DNA of 36,444 bases from Salaquimonas sp. (GCA_022340185.1 JAJDOK010000009.1:1-36444), one strand, 5' to 3'. Shown: positions 24,404 to 33,200, numbered from the stretch's first letter. Program-made: numbers and translations. Notes: a model not told the origin generated them from the sequence alone.

Positions 24404-26362
24404 CTAGAAGTGGCAGTCGCGAGGTTCGTCGGCCCGATCGAATTCTCGTTTGAGCTGGTCGGGCTCGGCTTTGCTCTTGGCCGAGACCGTGCGTATCGCC
24501 TCTTCGCGATCCGCCCCGAGGCGTGCCAGTGTCACGGCAAGAAGCCTTCGATAGGGCCTGACATTTGCAAGAATCTTCCCTGATCCAATTCGTTCATTGA
24601 TCATCGGCACTGCCTCCCGGCCTTCCGCACCGAGACGGCAAAGGCCAATCAGCCCCGCCAGATAGGGGTGCTGCCATTTGTTGGTGTAGCCGTTCCTGCC
24701 GCGATAGGGATAGGCGTCGTCGACCAGGTAAATGAAGGTCGGAATCGCGTCGGCGCCGAATTCCGACAGCCGCGTCAACGCCCGCCATGCCGGCACGCGT
24801 GCATCGGGGTGGTGTGCAAGCCGTTCCAGCACGCCGCGATGCGCCACGATCTGCTCGGCGGGCAGGCGATTGATCACGCCACCGAAAACGACGATAGCGT
24901 TCGACTTTCTCTGGTACCGGTCCCAGGCGGCCTTCAGCGCCCGGTTGTATTCTTCCAGTTCAGCACCCCTGTGCTGCTCCGCCTTGGGCAGGAAGCGGTT
25001 GGCTTTTGGCAGGATTGCACGGTCGGGCAGTGCGGCAATCGTTTCGTCGAGGCGCGAGAATACCGCGTCGGAAATCGGCGCCGCCTTGTCTGGATAGTCC
25101 CTGATGACGGCGGAAATTGCGGCCGGCATGCGGCCCGGAGGGTCGATGCGCCGGTCGGCGACGATCCGGACGACCAGTTCGGCTTCTTCCGCGTTCGTCT
25201 TTTCCTTGCGGCGCAATTGTCCGACCATCGCGATGAAATCCGCGATGACGAGACTTATGTCCTCACCCTCGACGCGGTCCTCGGCAAAGGTCTTTTCAAG
25301 CGTCGCCACCCGCTCGTCCGCCACCGGGGAGGCATCGAGTTCAAGATTGAGCTTGAGGATATCGGTGACGAAGGCGGTCGGGTCGATCGGGTTGTTCTTG
25401 CCCTTCGTGCCGCCGACTTTCGTGTCCAGCCGCAAATAACCGATGGCCATGTTGAGCTGGCCATAGAAATCAACAGTCGGGATGAGCAGGGGCGCGAGGC
25501 GGCGATACGAAATGAGCGTATGGCGCCAGGTCAGTTTGAAACCGTTCCCGTCTCGCTGAAAATAACTGAGCCGGCTGACGCGCATCGTGTCGACGGAGAG
25601 ATTGAATCCTTCCTGCGACCTGGACTTGCCCCGCTTCAGGTCCTCCGGCAGCAGCACGGCATCGGCTTCGCCGACATGCGCTGGCGACGGCACCACGCAA
25701 ATTCCCTGCGCCACCTTGAGGCGCAGGATTTCACCGGCCTTCGACAGCCCCTGTTCCTTTTCGCCGAGATAGACCTGCGGGCAGGTCTCGCGCTGTTCGA
25801 AGCTGTAGGCCGTTCCCTCCGCCTGTTCGTTCGGCACGCTGCCGTCGTCGGCAGCCATGACCACCTTCTTCGCAGCGCCCGAGGCAAGCAGGCGCCGGCA
25901 CAACTCGCTGCATTGGGTGCGGTGTCCTTTCGGAATCACCAGCGCAATTGCGCCGTCGCTGAAAACCGGCCCGGCATCCTCGATGTCGCCTGCGGCATAG
26001 TCTCGCGCAACGCCGGCAAGGCGCGCGTTCTCCATGAATGGAATGACCCACAGTACCGCCAGCGGCACCAGGAGGGAGACCAGCACGGTGACCACGCTTG
26101 CCCGCAAACCGGCAAGGCGCATGATCACGAAGATGATCCGCGCCGGAATCGCGATCAGCATGATGGTTGGCAGAGCCATCAGCAACAGGGCGATGGGGAG
26201 CCCGATGACGGTGAACATTATCAGCAGCACCGCCGTACCGCCTGCCTCGGTCAGAACGAATGCCGACAGGATCGCACCGATGACGAGGAAAACGTCAAGC
26301 GTAATCGAGTGCCACCGCCCGCCGCTTCGTCGTCCACCTGTCCGCCGTGTTGCCTTCGCCAT
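24404..26362 (-). CDS. Uncharacterised 652-aa membrane protein with large soluble domain
   Basis: I do not recognise this protein. A basic N-terminus (MAKATRRTGGRRSGGRW) is followed by three or four hydrophobic segments within about 20-120. About 530 soluble residues follow. The stretch after the membrane part has possible disulfide cysteines (HRTQCSELCRRLL, RETCPQVYL, GICVVPSP) and so could be periplasmic. Near the C-terminus LAHHPDARVPAWRALTRLSE looks like a HEAT-type helical repeat. The start at 26362 has GGAG about 7 nt upstream; a longer frame to 26437 adds non-hydrophobic sequence. It is convergent with the EamA gene (8-nt gap). Base composition and codon bias look like the neighbours, so it is not obviously acquired. 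Confidence 0.75.
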   Translation of the reverse strand: MAKATRRTGGRRSGGRWHSITLDVFLVIGAILSAFVLTEAGGTAVLLIMFTVIGLPIALLLMALPTIMLIAIPARIIFVIMRLAGLRASVVTVLVSLLVPLAVLWVIPFMENARLAGVARDYAAGDIEDAGPVFSDGAIALVIPKGHRTQCSELCRRLLASGAAKKVVMAADDGSVPNEQAEGTAYSFEQRETCPQVYLGEKEQGLSKAGEILRLKVAQGICVVPSPAHVGEADAVLLPEDLKRGKSRSQEGFNLSVDTMRVSRLSYFQRDGNGFKLTWRHTLISYRRLAPLLIPTVDFYGQLNMAIGYLRLDTKVGGTKGKNNPIDPTAFVTDILKLNLELDASPVADERVATLEKTFAEDRVEGEDISLVIADFIAMVGQLRRKEKTNAEEAELVVRIVADRRIDPPGRMPAAISAVIRDYPDKAAPISDAVFSRLDETIAALPDRAILPKANRFLPKAEQHRGAELEEYNRALKAAWDRYQRKSNAIVVFGGVINRLPAEQIVAHRGVLERLAHHPDARVPAWRALTRLSEFGADAIPTFIYLVDDAYPYRGRNGYTNKWQHPYLAGLIGLCRLGAEGREAVPMINERIGSGKILANVRPYRRLLAVTLARLGADREEAIRTVSAKSKAEPDQLKREFDRADEPRDCHF

Positions 26363-26485
26363 GCCTTCGCTCCGGCCCTTTCCGGGAACGATATCTGCCA
26401 AACCCGTGGCAGCATCACTCCCGTTCTGGCATCGCAAATGTGAAGGTTTGCTTGGTTAGCCGCCGCAAAGGCGGGATTCGCGCGC

Positions 26486-27487
26486 TCAGATTTGCAGCAT
26501 GGCTAACAGCTCCTTGCCGGACAGTCTTGGAGACTTGCCGACGTCAAAGGCTTGTTTGACCAGTTCGGTGATCCTGGCATTGACCGGCGTGGCGACGCCG
26601 TGCTGCTCACCCAGCCGCACGATTTCGCCATTCAGCCAGTCGATCTCCGGCTCGCGCCCGGCGTCCAGATCCTCCGCCATCGACGACCGCGCCTCTTTAT
26701 CGATCTTCAGCATGTTGGCGGCGACGAGCCTGAACAGCCAGTCGGGCAGGCCAACCACCTTCGGGATGATCTGCGGCCTGACCTTGCCGATCTTCGCCGG
26801 CGTGATGCCGGCCGCCTTCATCGCGGCCAGCGCCTCGGCGACACTTGCCGCCAGCACCTTCCGGTAGTCGCGCTGTGACAATTGTGCCTTGAGCGGCAGG
26901 CCGGACAGCGCATTGACCGCGTTGTTGAGGTTCATCGCCAGCTTGCCCCACAGCACCGCCTGGATATCCTGCGTGACTTCTGCCGGCACCTGCGCCTGTG
27001 TGAGACACCGGGCGATTTCCTCGGCGGGCACGCTATTCTCGATCGCAAGCGTGCCCTGTGTGCCGCAGTGAAAGCGGCTCTCGCCGATCCGCGCCACATT
27101 GAACGGCACCATGGCCGCCAGCACGGTGCGCCCGGGCAGTACCTCGCGCAACTGGTCGGCATTGGAGATGCCGTTCTGCAGGCTGACGATGGTGGCGTTC
27201 GCGGCCACGACGCCGTTCAGGATGTTTCCGGCCTCCTGCGTGTCGCCGCTCTTCACGCAGACCACAATGACATCGCAGCGGGCAAGTGCTTCCGCATCGG
27301 TCGAAAAATCGATACTGCCCGGGGCGAGTTCGCGGGCAAGTCCGTCATAACGGGTCAGGTCCATGCCCGCCGCCAGCCGTTTCGCCATGGCGGGCCTGCC
27401 GACAAAGGTGACCTTTTGCCCGTTTGCCGCCAGCATGCCGCCGACATAGCAGCCGATCGATCCCGCGCCCAAAATGCCGAAATGCAT
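26486..27487 (-). CDS. Ketopantoate-reductase-family protein (2-dehydropantoate 2-reductase)
   Basis: A 333-aa NADPH-dependent reductase. The N-terminal Rossmann motif GAGSIGCYVGGMLA starts at residue 7; VKSGDTQEA and SLQNGISNADQL are the usual cofactor-side motifs. The catalytic lysine is in LWGKLAMNLNNAVNALSG, and the C-terminal dimer domain ends with PRLSGKELL. The canonical role is ketopantoate to pantoate in pantothenate synthesis, but the family has many paralogues acting on other 2-oxo acids and no pan genes are nearby, so I give no symbol. The start at 27487 has GGAGG 8 nt upstream. Confidence 0.88.
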   Translation of the reverse strand: MHFGILGAGSIGCYVGGMLAANGQKVTFVGRPAMAKRLAAGMDLTRYDGLARELAPGSIDFSTDAEALARCDVIVVCVKSGDTQEAGNILNGVVAANATIVSLQNGISNADQLREVLPGRTVLAAMVPFNVARIGESRFHCGTQGTLAIENSVPAEEIARCLTQAQVPAEVTQDIQAVLWGKLAMNLNNAVNALSGLPLKAQLSQRDYRKVLAASVAEALAAMKAAGITPAKIGKVRPQIIPKVVGLPDWLFRLVAANMLKIDKEARSSMAEDLDAGREPEIDWLNGEIVRLGEQHGVATPVNARITELVKQAFDVGKSPRLSGKELLAMLQI

Positions 27488-27673
27488 GGGTTTGTCCTCC
27501 AGCCGTGACGCAATGGCCCGGATTTGCCTGCGTTGCAAGCGGGCGGTTGCATGCTGTTGCACGTTATCCGATTGGAAAGAATTGTTGTTTAGGATTCGCA
27601 ATGTGGGGACTGAAGGACATTCTTTTTGTCGGGCTTCCGGGTCTGCCTAACTATGGAAATTTGGGGGATTTGC

Positions 27674-27973
27674 ATGAACGAACCGGTATTGGTTGACGAA
27701 GGCGGCAATTCGGCCGACCGCCGCTGCACACGGCGCGAAACGGCCTATGACATCTCCGAAATCCACTTTTCCGGCCGGCGTCCGCCGGTGACATGCCTTG
27801 TGCACGATGTTTCGGGTGTCGGCGCGCGCATCGAGGCGGCGAGCTCCGAACTGCCGAATCACTTCATCCTGGCCAATCATGCAAAGCGGCTGCGCGCCGT
27901 CTGCGAGATCGTCTGGCGCAACGGAGCGCAATTGGGCGTTCGCTTCGTAACGCCGCCCCGCCAGATGGTCTGA
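27674..27973 (+). CDS. Single-domain PilZ protein (cyclic-di-GMP receptor)
   Basis: A 99-aa protein consisting of one PilZ domain. Both ligand motifs are intact: RxxxR within DRRCTRRET (R16/R17 to R20/R21) and D-x-S-x-x-G as DVSGVG (45-50). It should therefore bind c-di-GMP. The strand pattern ends in AVCEIVWRNGAQLGVRFV, typical of the barrel. Start at 27674 with GGGGGA about 7 nt upstream. Stand-alone PilZ proteins act by protein contact on motility, polysaccharide or secretion targets; the partner is unknown. Confidence 0.88.
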   Translation: MNEPVLVDEGGNSADRRCTRRETAYDISEIHFSGRRPPVTCLVHDVSGVGARIEAASSELPNHFILANHAKRLRAVCEIVWRNGAQLGVRFVTPPRQMV

Positions 27974-27988
27974 GCCCCTCTGAGCCCC
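27969..27988 (+). repeat. Tandem 10-bp duplication spanning the pilZ stop codon
   Basis: TCTGAGCCCC occurs twice head to tail (27969-27978 and 27979-27988). The first copy contains the TGA stop of the PilZ gene. Probably a replication slippage product. Confidence 0.8.
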
Positions 27989-28143
27989 TTTGGGACGCTC
28001 CGTTGCAAGGTGATTTGGTGCGCATGCCACTCGGCGCGAACAGACCAGCAATGGCGCTGACAGACATTTTCCTCATTCGACCGCGCGCATAATCTCCGCA
28101 AGGTTTCGCCCCGTGGATGGGTGGCTTTGTCGGAGTAGCGTCC

Positions 28144-29478
28144 GTGGACACCATTTCGCCTTTTGTCAGTTCGAACCGCAAGATCGATCCTTCACGCCGG
28201 CCGGCCACCCGCCCCGATGGCACCCCCGACGACAATGACCGAGTTGAAATCGGACCCACTCCGCTGGCTTTCGAGGCCTGGGAGAAGGCGGGACTGGAAG
28301 CACCCAATCTAGAGGCCATGCGCCAGTTCCGGCTCGACCGTATCGTCGGCGAGTTGCGTAAGCGCGACTATGCCGGCCTTTTATGCTTCGATCCGCTCAA
28401 CATCCGCTACGCCACCGATACGACCAACATGCAGCTATGGGTCGCGCACAATCCCTCGCGCGCCTGTTTCGTTTCGGCCGACGGCTATGTCGTGCTGTGG
28501 GAATTCGCCCGTTGCGAACATCTTTCCGCGCATCTGCCGCTGGTACGCGAGGTGCGCCATGGCGCCGGCTTCTTCTATTTCCTGTCGGGCGACCGGGTGG
28601 AAGAACATGCGGCCAGATTCGCCGCCGAGGTCGACGATCTTCTGCGCGGCCATGGCGGCGGCAACCGCCGGCTTGCCGTCGACCGGATGGATCCGGCCGG
28701 CGTATTCGCCCTGCGCGCGCTGGGCGTTGAGGTCAGGGACGGCCAGGACGTCACCGAGAACGCCCGACTCGTCAAGGGGCCAGACGACATCAAGGCCATG
28801 CGCTGCGCCGTTCATTCCTGCGAGATGGCCATGGTGAAGATGCAGGCGGAGTTGCGCCCCGGCATGACCGAGGACGATCTGTGGTCGATCCTGCATGCCG
28901 AAAACATCCGCCATGGCGGCGAATGGATCGAGACGCGTATTCTGTCGTCGGGCCCGCGCACCAATCCCTGGTTCCAGGAATGTGGCCCCCGCATCATCCA
29001 GGAAGGCGATCTCGTCGGTTTCGACACCGATCTCATCGGCGTCTACGGCATGTGCTGCGACATCTCACGCACATGGCTGTGCGGCGACGCCGAGCCGACT
29101 GCCGAACAAAGGCGCATCTACACTGCCGCCTACGAGCAGGTGATGAACAACATCCAGCTTCTGCGCCCCGGCCTGAGCTACAGGGAATTCACCTATGCCG
29201 CCGACCAGGCGCCCGCCGAATTCCATGATCAGCGCTATTCGGTACTCGCCCATGGCGTTGGCCTGTGCGACGAATATCCCTCGATCTACAATCGGCAGGA
29301 TTACCCGGCTTCGGGTTATGACGGCGTATTCGAGCCCGGCAATGCGGTCTGCGTGGAAAGCTATTGCGGCGTGGTCGGCGGCCGCGAGGGCGTCAAGCTC
29401 GAACAGCAGCTCCTCATCACCGAGGATGGTTTCGAGGACATCACCGCCTATCCCTACGAGGACAGGTTGCTCGCCTGA
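28144..29478 (+). CDS. dddP: Dimethylsulfoniopropionate lyase DddP (M24-fold)
   Basis: Cleaves DMSP to dimethyl sulfide and acrylate in the cytoplasm with a metal centre in a pita-bread (M24 peptidase) fold. The start is GTG 28144 (GGAG 8 nt upstream), giving 444 aa; an ATG at 28117 lacks a good Shine-Dalgarno. The N-terminus KIDPSRRPATR...DDNDRVEIGPTPLAFEAW and GGEWIETRILSSGPRTNPWF are DddP hallmarks and not generic to prolidases. Metal ligands D294, D296 (FDTD), D306 (CDISRTW), H370 (AHGVGLCDE), E405 (VCVESY) and E420 (KLEQQL), plus D376 and Y365, all sit one residue before the positions I recall for Ruegeria lacuscaerulensis DddP. Function is therefore well supported, though activity is untested. 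No DMSP transporter or acrylate gene is adjacent. Confidence 0.9.
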   Translation: MDTISPFVSSNRKIDPSRRPATRPDGTPDDNDRVEIGPTPLAFEAWEKAGLEAPNLEAMRQFRLDRIVGELRKRDYAGLLCFDPLNIRYATDTTNMQLWVAHNPSRACFVSADGYVVLWEFARCEHLSAHLPLVREVRHGAGFFYFLSGDRVEEHAARFAAEVDDLLRGHGGGNRRLAVDRMDPAGVFALRALGVEVRDGQDVTENARLVKGPDDIKAMRCAVHSCEMAMVKMQAELRPGMTEDDLWSILHAENIRHGGEWIETRILSSGPRTNPWFQECGPRIIQEGDLVGFDTDLIGVYGMCCDISRTWLCGDAEPTAEQRRIYTAAYEQVMNNIQLLRPGLSYREFTYAADQAPAEFHDQRYSVLAHGVGLCDEYPSIYNRQDYPASGYDGVFEPGNAVCVESYCGVVGGREGVKLEQQLLITEDGFEDITAYPYEDRLLA

Positions 29479-29590
29479 CCAGGCAAATCCTGTCGCAATT
29501 TCGCCCTTGTTTTACGGCAAGTCCGCCCGACATTTGACGGGAGCGGTGGGCCTGTTGCATGCCGCACGATACGGGAATCCTCTTGAAAAA

Positions 29591-30265
29591 ATGAAGAAAC
29601 TTTTTTCGCTGGCGCTCGCCGCGTCGCTCGCTGTTTCGCTGGCCGCCTGCCAGACCCAGACCGACCCGCTGACAGGGCGCCCGCAGGCCAGCAACACCGC
29701 CGCTGGCACCGGCCTTGGCGCGATCACCGGCGCGGTTGCAGGTCTTCTGATTGCCAAGGACAAGTCGGGTGGCGACCAGCGCAAGGCCGCGCTCATCGGC
29801 GCCGGTATCGGTGCGCTGGTCGGCGGCGGCGTCGGCAATTACATGGACCGCCAGGAAGCCGAACTACGCCGGCAATTGCAGTCGACCGGTGTCAGCGTCA
29901 CCCGCCAGGGCAACTACATCATTCTCAACATGCCCGGCAACGTCACCTTCGCCACCGATCAGGACCAGCTCAACCCGGCCTTCTTCCCGGTACTCGACTC
30001 GGTCTCGATCGTGCTCAACAGCTATCCCCAGACCCTGCTCGACATCGACGGCCACACCGACAATACCGGTTCGCCCCAGTACAATCAGGCCCTGTCGGAG
30101 CGCCGCGCCGTTTCCGTCGCGCAATATCTCAGTTCCCGCGGTGTCGATCCGCGCCGGCTGCTGGTTGTCGGCTTCGGTCAGACCCAGCCGATCGCGCCGA
30201 ACAACACGCAAGCCGGCCGCGCCGCCAATCGCCGTGTCGAAATCCGCATTTCACCGCTTTCGTGA
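29591..30265 (+). CDS. OmpA-family lipoprotein with glycine-zipper segment
   Basis: A 224-aa outer-membrane lipoprotein. The signal peptide MKKLFSLALAASLAVSLAAC carries the lipobox LAAC, with C20 lipidated. A glycine-zipper region (GTGLGAITGAVAGLL and GAGIGALVGGGVGNYMDRQE) is followed by the OmpA C-terminal peptidoglycan-binding domain (about 105-222), with DIDGHTDNTGSPQYNQALSE and RRLLVVGFGQTQPIAPN...NRRVEIRI. The layout resembles YiaD-like proteins. It probably ties the outer membrane to the wall. The long upstream frame into dddP is a shadow. Confidence 0.92.
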   Translation: MKKLFSLALAASLAVSLAACQTQTDPLTGRPQASNTAAGTGLGAITGAVAGLLIAKDKSGGDQRKAALIGAGIGALVGGGVGNYMDRQEAELRRQLQSTGVSVTRQGNYIILNMPGNVTFATDQDQLNPAFFPVLDSVSIVLNSYPQTLLDIDGHTDNTGSPQYNQALSERRAVSVAQYLSSRGVDPRRLLVVGFGQTQPIAPNNTQAGRAANRRVEIRISPLS

Positions 30266-30304
30266 AAATGCTGCCATTCCGCTTAAGGCAACGCTAGGGA
30301 CGCG

Positions 30305-30931
30305 ATGGTAAGGCAACATCCAACCGGGAGTTGCATCGCCATGCCATTATTGCCGGAAAACGCATCGTTGCGCGGCTTCCTTGCTGAAAAGCGGGGCAAT
30401 TTCGCTGTCATCTTCGCACTCACCCTGGTGCCGATCATGGCGCTTGGCGGTGCCGCGGTCGATTATTCGCGCATCTATTCTGCCGAGAGCAAATTGCAGG
30501 ACGCCACCGATGCCGGCGCCCTGGCGGCCGCGACCAGTGGCAAGCCGATCAACCAGATGCAGCAACTGGCCGAGGATTTCGTGCACGCCAACGCGCCCGG
30601 TCTTGATGCAGCGGTCAAGACCACGATCAACAGCCACGACCTTGTCGTCGAGGCATCCGCGACCGTACCGCTTCCCGTGCTTTCGGCCTTCGGCAAGCCG
30701 GAAATGGTGGTCTCGGTCACTTCGCAGGTCGAGAGCGTGATGCCGCTTGCCGGCGGTTCGGTTGCCGTCAACGATCCCGGGTTTTCCCGCAAGGTCGCCA
30801 ATATGCGCCGCAAACTGGCAAGGGCCACGCGCCGCATGTCGAAATATCAGCGCGAAGCGATCACCCGCCAGGTCGATCTGGCGATCAAGGCGGCGCAATC
30901 GCGCCAAGGCGCTGTACGTCTGGCGAACTGA
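30305..30931 (+). CDS. TadE/TadG-like pilus-assembly-type membrane protein
   Basis: A 208-aa protein. RGNFAVIFALTLVPIMALGG, then AAVDYSRIYSAESKLQDATD and AGALAA, is the N-terminal Tad/TadG motif: one helix (about 32-52) followed by a pseudopilin-like D-x-x-D-A-x-A-L-A-A stretch. The remainder is a short, probably periplasmic domain with a basic C-terminal tail; typical TadG proteins are much longer and carry a von Willebrand domain, which is absent. No other tad/cpa genes are in the window. Start 30305 has AGGGA 5 nt upstream; ATG 30341 is an alternative. Confidence 0.8.
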   Translation: MVRQHPTGSCIAMPLLPENASLRGFLAEKRGNFAVIFALTLVPIMALGGAAVDYSRIYSAESKLQDATDAGALAAATSGKPINQMQQLAEDFVHANAPGLDAAVKTTINSHDLVVEASATVPLPVLSAFGKPEMVVSVTSQVESVMPLAGGSVAVNDPGFSRKVANMRRKLARATRRMSKYQREAITRQVDLAIKAAQSRQGAVRLAN

Positions 30932-30949
30932 CCCCGCACCGCAATTCCG

Positions 30950-31873
30950 TCAGTCGATTTCGCTTGCCCAGGGTGGATTGGCGCCGGCCCGCGACACGGT
31001 GATCGCCGCCACCCTTGCCGCCAGTTTCAAGGCGCTTTCCAGTGCTTGCGGCCCGGCATTGCGCAGTGCCTGGCGCGAGAGCAGTCCGGCGCGTTGAAGT
31101 CCGGCCAGCAGTCCCGCATTGAACGTATCGCCGGCGCCGACTGTATCAACCACTTTGGCCGTTTGCGCCGGCACGGCAATCTCGCCCTTGCGTGTCAGCG
31201 CCAGCGCGCCTTCCCCACCGCACGTCAATACGCAGACAGCAGTGCCGGCCGCGAGCCACTCACCCGCGATTTCGCGGAATGAGCGGCCTGGTGCGAGCCA
31301 GGCGAGGTCTTCGTCCGATACCTTGATAATGTCGGCAAGCTCGATCATCCGTTTCAGCCGCGCCCGATAGGTTTGTTCGTCGCTGACGAAGCCCGGCCTG
31401 ATATTGGGATCGAGCGAGATGATTTGCGCCTCGTGCCCGCGTTCGGCCAGCGCTTCATAGGCCGAGCCGCACGGTTCGCTGATCAAGCTGATCGCGCCGA
31501 AATGCAGCGCCCGCACTGAGCCAGGCAAGGCAGGCAGATCGTCAGGGTCGAGCGTACGCCCCGCCGTTCCCTCGTCATGGAAGGCATATTGCGCCTGACC
31601 ATTCTTCAGCGTGACGAAGGCGAGCGTCGTCGGCTTTCCGCTTCTGATGCACAGGGAATGGTCGACCCCGGCTTCGTCGAGCGCGGCGGCGAGTTTTTCC
31701 CCGAACATGTCGTTCGATAGACCCGAAAAGAAACCGGTTTTCTCGCCAAGCCTGCCGAGCGCGATCGCCGTGTTGAACACCGCGCCGCCGGCCGCTGGAA
31801 GGAAAACCTCCTCTCCGCCCGGCAATTGGCGCGGCAGCATGTCGATCAGCGCTTCGCCGCAGCACAGGATCAT
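30950..31873 (-). CDS. PfkB-family carbohydrate kinase, fructokinase-like
   Basis: A 307-aa ribokinase-superfamily enzyme using ATP to phosphorylate a sugar. The N-terminal GEALIDMLP and GGAVFNTAIALGRLG are the PfkB substrate-side motifs; ISLDPNIRPGF and IIKVSDEDLAWL are usual in fructokinases; the C-terminal signature VDTVGAGDTFNAGLLAGL carries catalytic D249. Fructose is the best guess by motif; other hexoses are possible. No sugar transporter is nearby. It is convergent with the TadG-like gene. Confidence 0.88.
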   Translation of the reverse strand: MILCCGEALIDMLPRQLPGGEEVFLPAAGGAVFNTAIALGRLGEKTGFFSGLSNDMFGEKLAAALDEAGVDHSLCIRSGKPTTLAFVTLKNGQAQYAFHDEGTAGRTLDPDDLPALPGSVRALHFGAISLISEPCGSAYEALAERGHEAQIISLDPNIRPGFVSDEQTYRARLKRMIELADIIKVSDEDLAWLAPGRSFREIAGEWLAAGTAVCVLTCGGEGALALTRKGEIAVPAQTAKVVDTVGAGDTFNAGLLAGLQRAGLLSRQALRNAGPQALESALKLAARVAAITVSRAGANPPWASEID

Positions 31874-31914
31874 GCGGCCATTCCCCCGTTCCTTTGTCCG
31901 ACCCGAGACACGCC

Positions 31915-33036
31915 CTACCAGTAGACGCAGCCGCGGCCTACCCGAATGCGTGGCTGTCCCTGTGGCGGTGCCAGCGTTTCATTGCAAGCTTCTTTTTCAC
32001 GGGTTTCGTCTGCCATCAACGGCATGATCGACATTTTGTCGATCAGCGAAGCGTAGTCGGAATAGCGGCTTGCCTCGCCCCTTCCCCAGCGCGGCTTGAT
32101 CTTGGGCACCGGCGAGGAGCGTACCGGTCCGCTCTGGCGCGGCGGCTCGACGGTATCGGGAATTTCTGCCTGCTGCTTGCCTTTCAGCGCCATCAGCCTG
32201 GCGATGCGTTCCTCGGTTCGGGGATGCGACCGCAGAAGCGAGGGATCGGGCATGCGTCCGCCCGGCAGCACCACGCCCTCCCAGTTGCGTCGCTGTGCCT
32301 GTTCGAGCTTGGTGAGCGCCGAGGCTAGCCCGTCGGGGTCGCCCGTCAGCATCACCGCTCCGAGATCGGCGTCATATTCGCGCGTGCGCGACAGCGCCAT
32401 CTGCAACAGTGCGCCGATGGTGGGTGAAGCCATCAGCAGCACGATGCCGAGCCAGGGCGCGGTTCCCACCCCGCCCATCAGGATCGCCGGCAGGTTGAGG
32501 AACAGTGTCAGCATGCCGAGCGTCGACATCACGGAAGTAAACCGGCTCACCATGTCGGCGATTGCCATTACTTTTACGTCCTCATTGGCGATATGGCTGA
32601 TCTCGTGCGCCATCACGCCGGCGAGTTCCCTTCTGGTCAGCGAACGGATGAGCTTGTCGGTCATGCAAAGCGCGGAATCGCCGCGCCGTCCGACTGCGAA
32701 CGCGTTCATCATGTTGGAGGGCAGGATATACAGGCGCGGCCGCGAAGCGAGTTCGGCCCGGCTGGTGAGTTCGTCGAGGATCGCATGGCCAGCGGGAAAC
32801 CGGCCGCGGCCGACCGGCATCGCCTGATACATTCGAAGTACCAGCTGCGGCGAGACATGCATCGCAACCAGCAGGCTGACCCCGCCGAACACCGCCGCGT
32901 AGATGATGCCGCCCGGTCCGAAGAACACAAAGGCGCAGGCAACGAAGAGCGCAAGTGAACCGCCGACCAGCAGCCAAGTCTGGACGAAATTCAGCAAGGC
33001 GTGCCGTTTCGGTGCGAAATAGTTGATCGTACTCAT
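31915..33036 (-). CDS. HtpX-like M48 membrane metalloprotease
   Basis: A 373-aa inner-membrane zinc protease for quality control of membrane proteins. Two N-terminal helices (about 15-40 and 44-62) precede the zinc motif HEISH at 144-148 (VMAHEISHIANED) and a third ligand E220 in SRTREYDADLG. Two further hydrophobic segments lie between them (about 168-212). PNAFA-type substrate loop appears as NMMNAFAVGRRGDSAL. The C-terminal tail after about 300 is proline-rich and polar, longer than in E. coli HtpX. Start at 33036 fits the family; no strong Shine-Dalgarno is visible. It is divergent from the MepA gene across stacked palindromes. Confidence 0.9.
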   Translation of the reverse strand: MSTINYFAPKRHALLNFVQTWLLVGGSLALFVACAFVFFGPGGIIYAAVFGGVSLLVAMHVSPQLVLRMYQAMPVGRGRFPAGHAILDELTSRAELASRPRLYILPSNMMNAFAVGRRGDSALCMTDKLIRSLTRRELAGVMAHEISHIANEDVKVMAIADMVSRFTSVMSTLGMLTLFLNLPAILMGGVGTAPWLGIVLLMASPTIGALLQMALSRTREYDADLGAVMLTGDPDGLASALTKLEQAQRRNWEGVVLPGGRMPDPSLLRSHPRTEERIARLMALKGKQQAEIPDTVEPPRQSGPVRSSPVPKIKPRWGRGEASRYSDYASLIDKMSIMPLMADETREKEACNETLAPPQGQPRIRVGRGCVYW

Positions 33037-33071
33037 GATGATACTGTCAGCCGCGATCCGGCCATGCTTCC

Positions 33072-33126
33072 GGCGTAAACGCCACTCCCATAAATATGGG
33101 TCGACCGGCGGCCCGTTCAAACGGGC
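33072..33126. promoter_or_regulatory. Three stacked palindromes in the htpX-like/mepA divergent region
   Basis: Within 55 bp there are GGCGT-AA-ACGCC (33072-33083), CCCATA-AA-TATGGG (33087-33100) and GCCCGTT-CA-AACGGGC (33111-33126). All have perfect arms and 2-nt centres. They differ in sequence, so they may bind different regulators or form hairpins. Confidence 0.5.
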
Positions 33127-33200
33127 TTACCCGCTGCCAAACGTCGCGATATCATGGCGGGTGAGTCGGGGGCGCCGGTTACTGCGAGGACGGATCGCTT

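Noticed and set aside
24668..26443. 591-codon open frame on the plus strand
   Set aside because: Antisense to the unknown 652-aa membrane protein. The minus frame has a Shine-Dalgarno, plausible membrane helices and full length; the plus frame has none of these.
28057..28093. Possible sigma70 promoter for dddP (CTGACA ... CATAAT)
   Set aside because: The 25-nt spacer is too long for a functional -35/-10 pair.
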